This document shows, one piece after another, positions 63,441 through 64,000 of a stretch of 64,000 bases of DNA. The DNA is taken from the NCBI GenBank assembly GCA_947584595.1, contig CANPWP010000002.1, positions 122,110-186,109 on the forward strand, read 5' to 3'. Position numbers and translations under genes: made by a program. The notes beneath the pieces were generated by a model. The model saw only the letters and a list, made by a program, of their open reading frames with translations, was not told where the DNA came from and searched no databases. The DNA is from an uncultured Clostridia bacterium. Lineage in GTDB: Bacteria > Bacillota > Clostridia > Oscillospirales > Acutalibacteraceae. How positions within the stretch are numbered: the stretch's first letter is position 1; every line of letters begins with the position of its first letter.

Positions 63441-63875
63441 TCAGTTTTGAAACAGTCTTTATTTTTTACGTTAAAAAGTTTAATTAAACATACTGTACAA
63501 AAAAGAAAAAATAATAAAAATTTTTCGTAAAATTCGGTAATTCCAGAAAGCTTTTTTGCTGTTTTTGTTCTCATTTCATCAATAATTTACACTTTTCGAC
63601 TAAAAAAGTCAATATGATTTATAAAAAAGATTTATTTTATTTTTACCACAATTTTAAAAAATATTTGGTAAATTACAGCATTAAATAAACCCGTTAAAAT
63701 GCTGTTTTTAATATATATAAATTTAATCAAATTTAAATTTTAAGGAAGTGATAGGAAAATAGGGAGAAAAGAAAATTTGTAAGGCTAAAAGAAAAAGCAA
63801 TGATGTTTTTTCTTTTTGAGTGTCGAAAAATCTATAATACAAAAACAGAGAATTAACGAGTTTTTCTCAGCAGGA
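63441..63875. other. AT-rich non-coding stretch
   Basis: No plausible gene, RNA or clear repeat seen. Very AT-rich. Short open frames here lack ribosome-binding sites. Confidence 0.5.
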
Positions 63876-64000
63876 AATGTCGTCAGCAATATTAAGTAAA
63901 GTAAAACATTTAAGTAACATATTGCCTCCCTTTGACGATGGAGGCTTCTGCGGTGAAGGTGCAGTCGGAGGGAGAGACAACTCTTATAGTATAGCAACTT
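63876..64000. repeat. Intergenic repeat with tandem hairpins (copy 2, may run off the end)
   Basis: AATGTCGTCA and ACATTT are shared with copy 1 at 28422. Hairpin GCCTCC/GGAGGC at 63924-63945, CTGC/GCAG, then CGGAGGGAG answer its CCTTCCC...ACGGAAGGG plan. The element may continue past the window end. Confidence 0.55.

Noticed and set aside
63785..63997. 70-codon open frame on the minus strand at the window end
   Set aside because: It runs through the hairpin repeat and an AT-rich tail, with no ribosome-binding site or recognisable protein pattern.

Overview
The window reads as a chromosome segment from a low-GC, endospore-forming, anaerobic Firmicute of the class Clostridia. Sporulation genes are scattered through it (yabP/yabQ, spoVB, a gerA-type operon, spoVT, an alpha/beta SASP, a SpoIID-like gene). 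Three features point to a gut Ruminococcus-type organism close to R. bromii: type I dockerins on a secreted pullulanase and on a leucine-rich-repeat protein, MucBP-like modules, and starch-active GH13 enzymes. That assignment is inference; there is no 16S gene here.

Layout. 1-5.6 kb: the conserved minus-strand spoVB-mazG-hup-rqcP-yabP-yabQ-divIC-S1 cluster plus a zinc-ribbon protein. 5.7-23.9 kb: a tightly packed minus-strand run of 17 housekeeping genes (hprK, PHP, murB, rapZ, whiA, xseB, ispA, dxs, tlyA, nadK, argR, recN, recJ, rel, dtd, an MBL hydrolase, hemZ). yvcK and xseA are missing from their usual places in it. 24-27 kb: a gerA-type germinant receptor operon with a short GerC. 27.3-28.4 kb: a YetF-like/DUF4363 pair. 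28.7-31.5 kb: an exonuclease and typA. 31.7-37.3 kb: a plus-strand block with aconitase, NADP-isocitrate dehydrogenase, rex, an acyltransferase and a cupin. A near-consensus Rex operator sits on the -10 box in front of aconitase. 37.5-41 kb: cdaR, cdaA (c-di-AMP synthesis), a cysteine desulfurase-like protein and a DUF3343 protein. 41.2-47.3 kb: two paralogous type I pullulanases, one with dockerin and starch-binding modules, the other membrane-anchored. 47.6-56.6 kb: enolase, LysM, zincin, rpoD, dnaG, an IMPACT protein, rpmE, a degenerate VanY-like protein, and thrS with a T-box leader. 57-60.8 kb: dockerin LRR protein, an unknown membrane protein, and a degenerate SpoIID-like protein. 61-63.3 kb: SASP, spoVT, tRNA-Met, tRNA-Pro and a patatin.

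How the genes fit together. The pullulanases and dockerin proteins suggest a cell-surface starch-degrading assembly (amylosome-like): one enzyme would be free to dock on cohesins and the other fixed in the membrane. The acnA-icd operon makes 2-oxoglutarate from citrate and appears to be switched by NADH/NAD+ through Rex, whose gene lies just downstream. Two peptidoglycan-enzyme-like proteins have lost their catalytic residues and may act as sporulation or cell-wall scaffolds.

Intergenic regions carry several families of short palindromic repeats: elements ending in TACTAA/TTAGTA, a CCTTCCC/CCTCCC hairpin family, and a CGACTGTT...CAGTTTCC repeat next to terminators. I saw no rRNA operon, CRISPR array, insertion-sequence transposase or prophage. 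No obviously new multi-gene system is present; the best leads are the Rex-controlled promoter, the two pseudoenzymes, the dockerin/pullulanase set and the repeat families.
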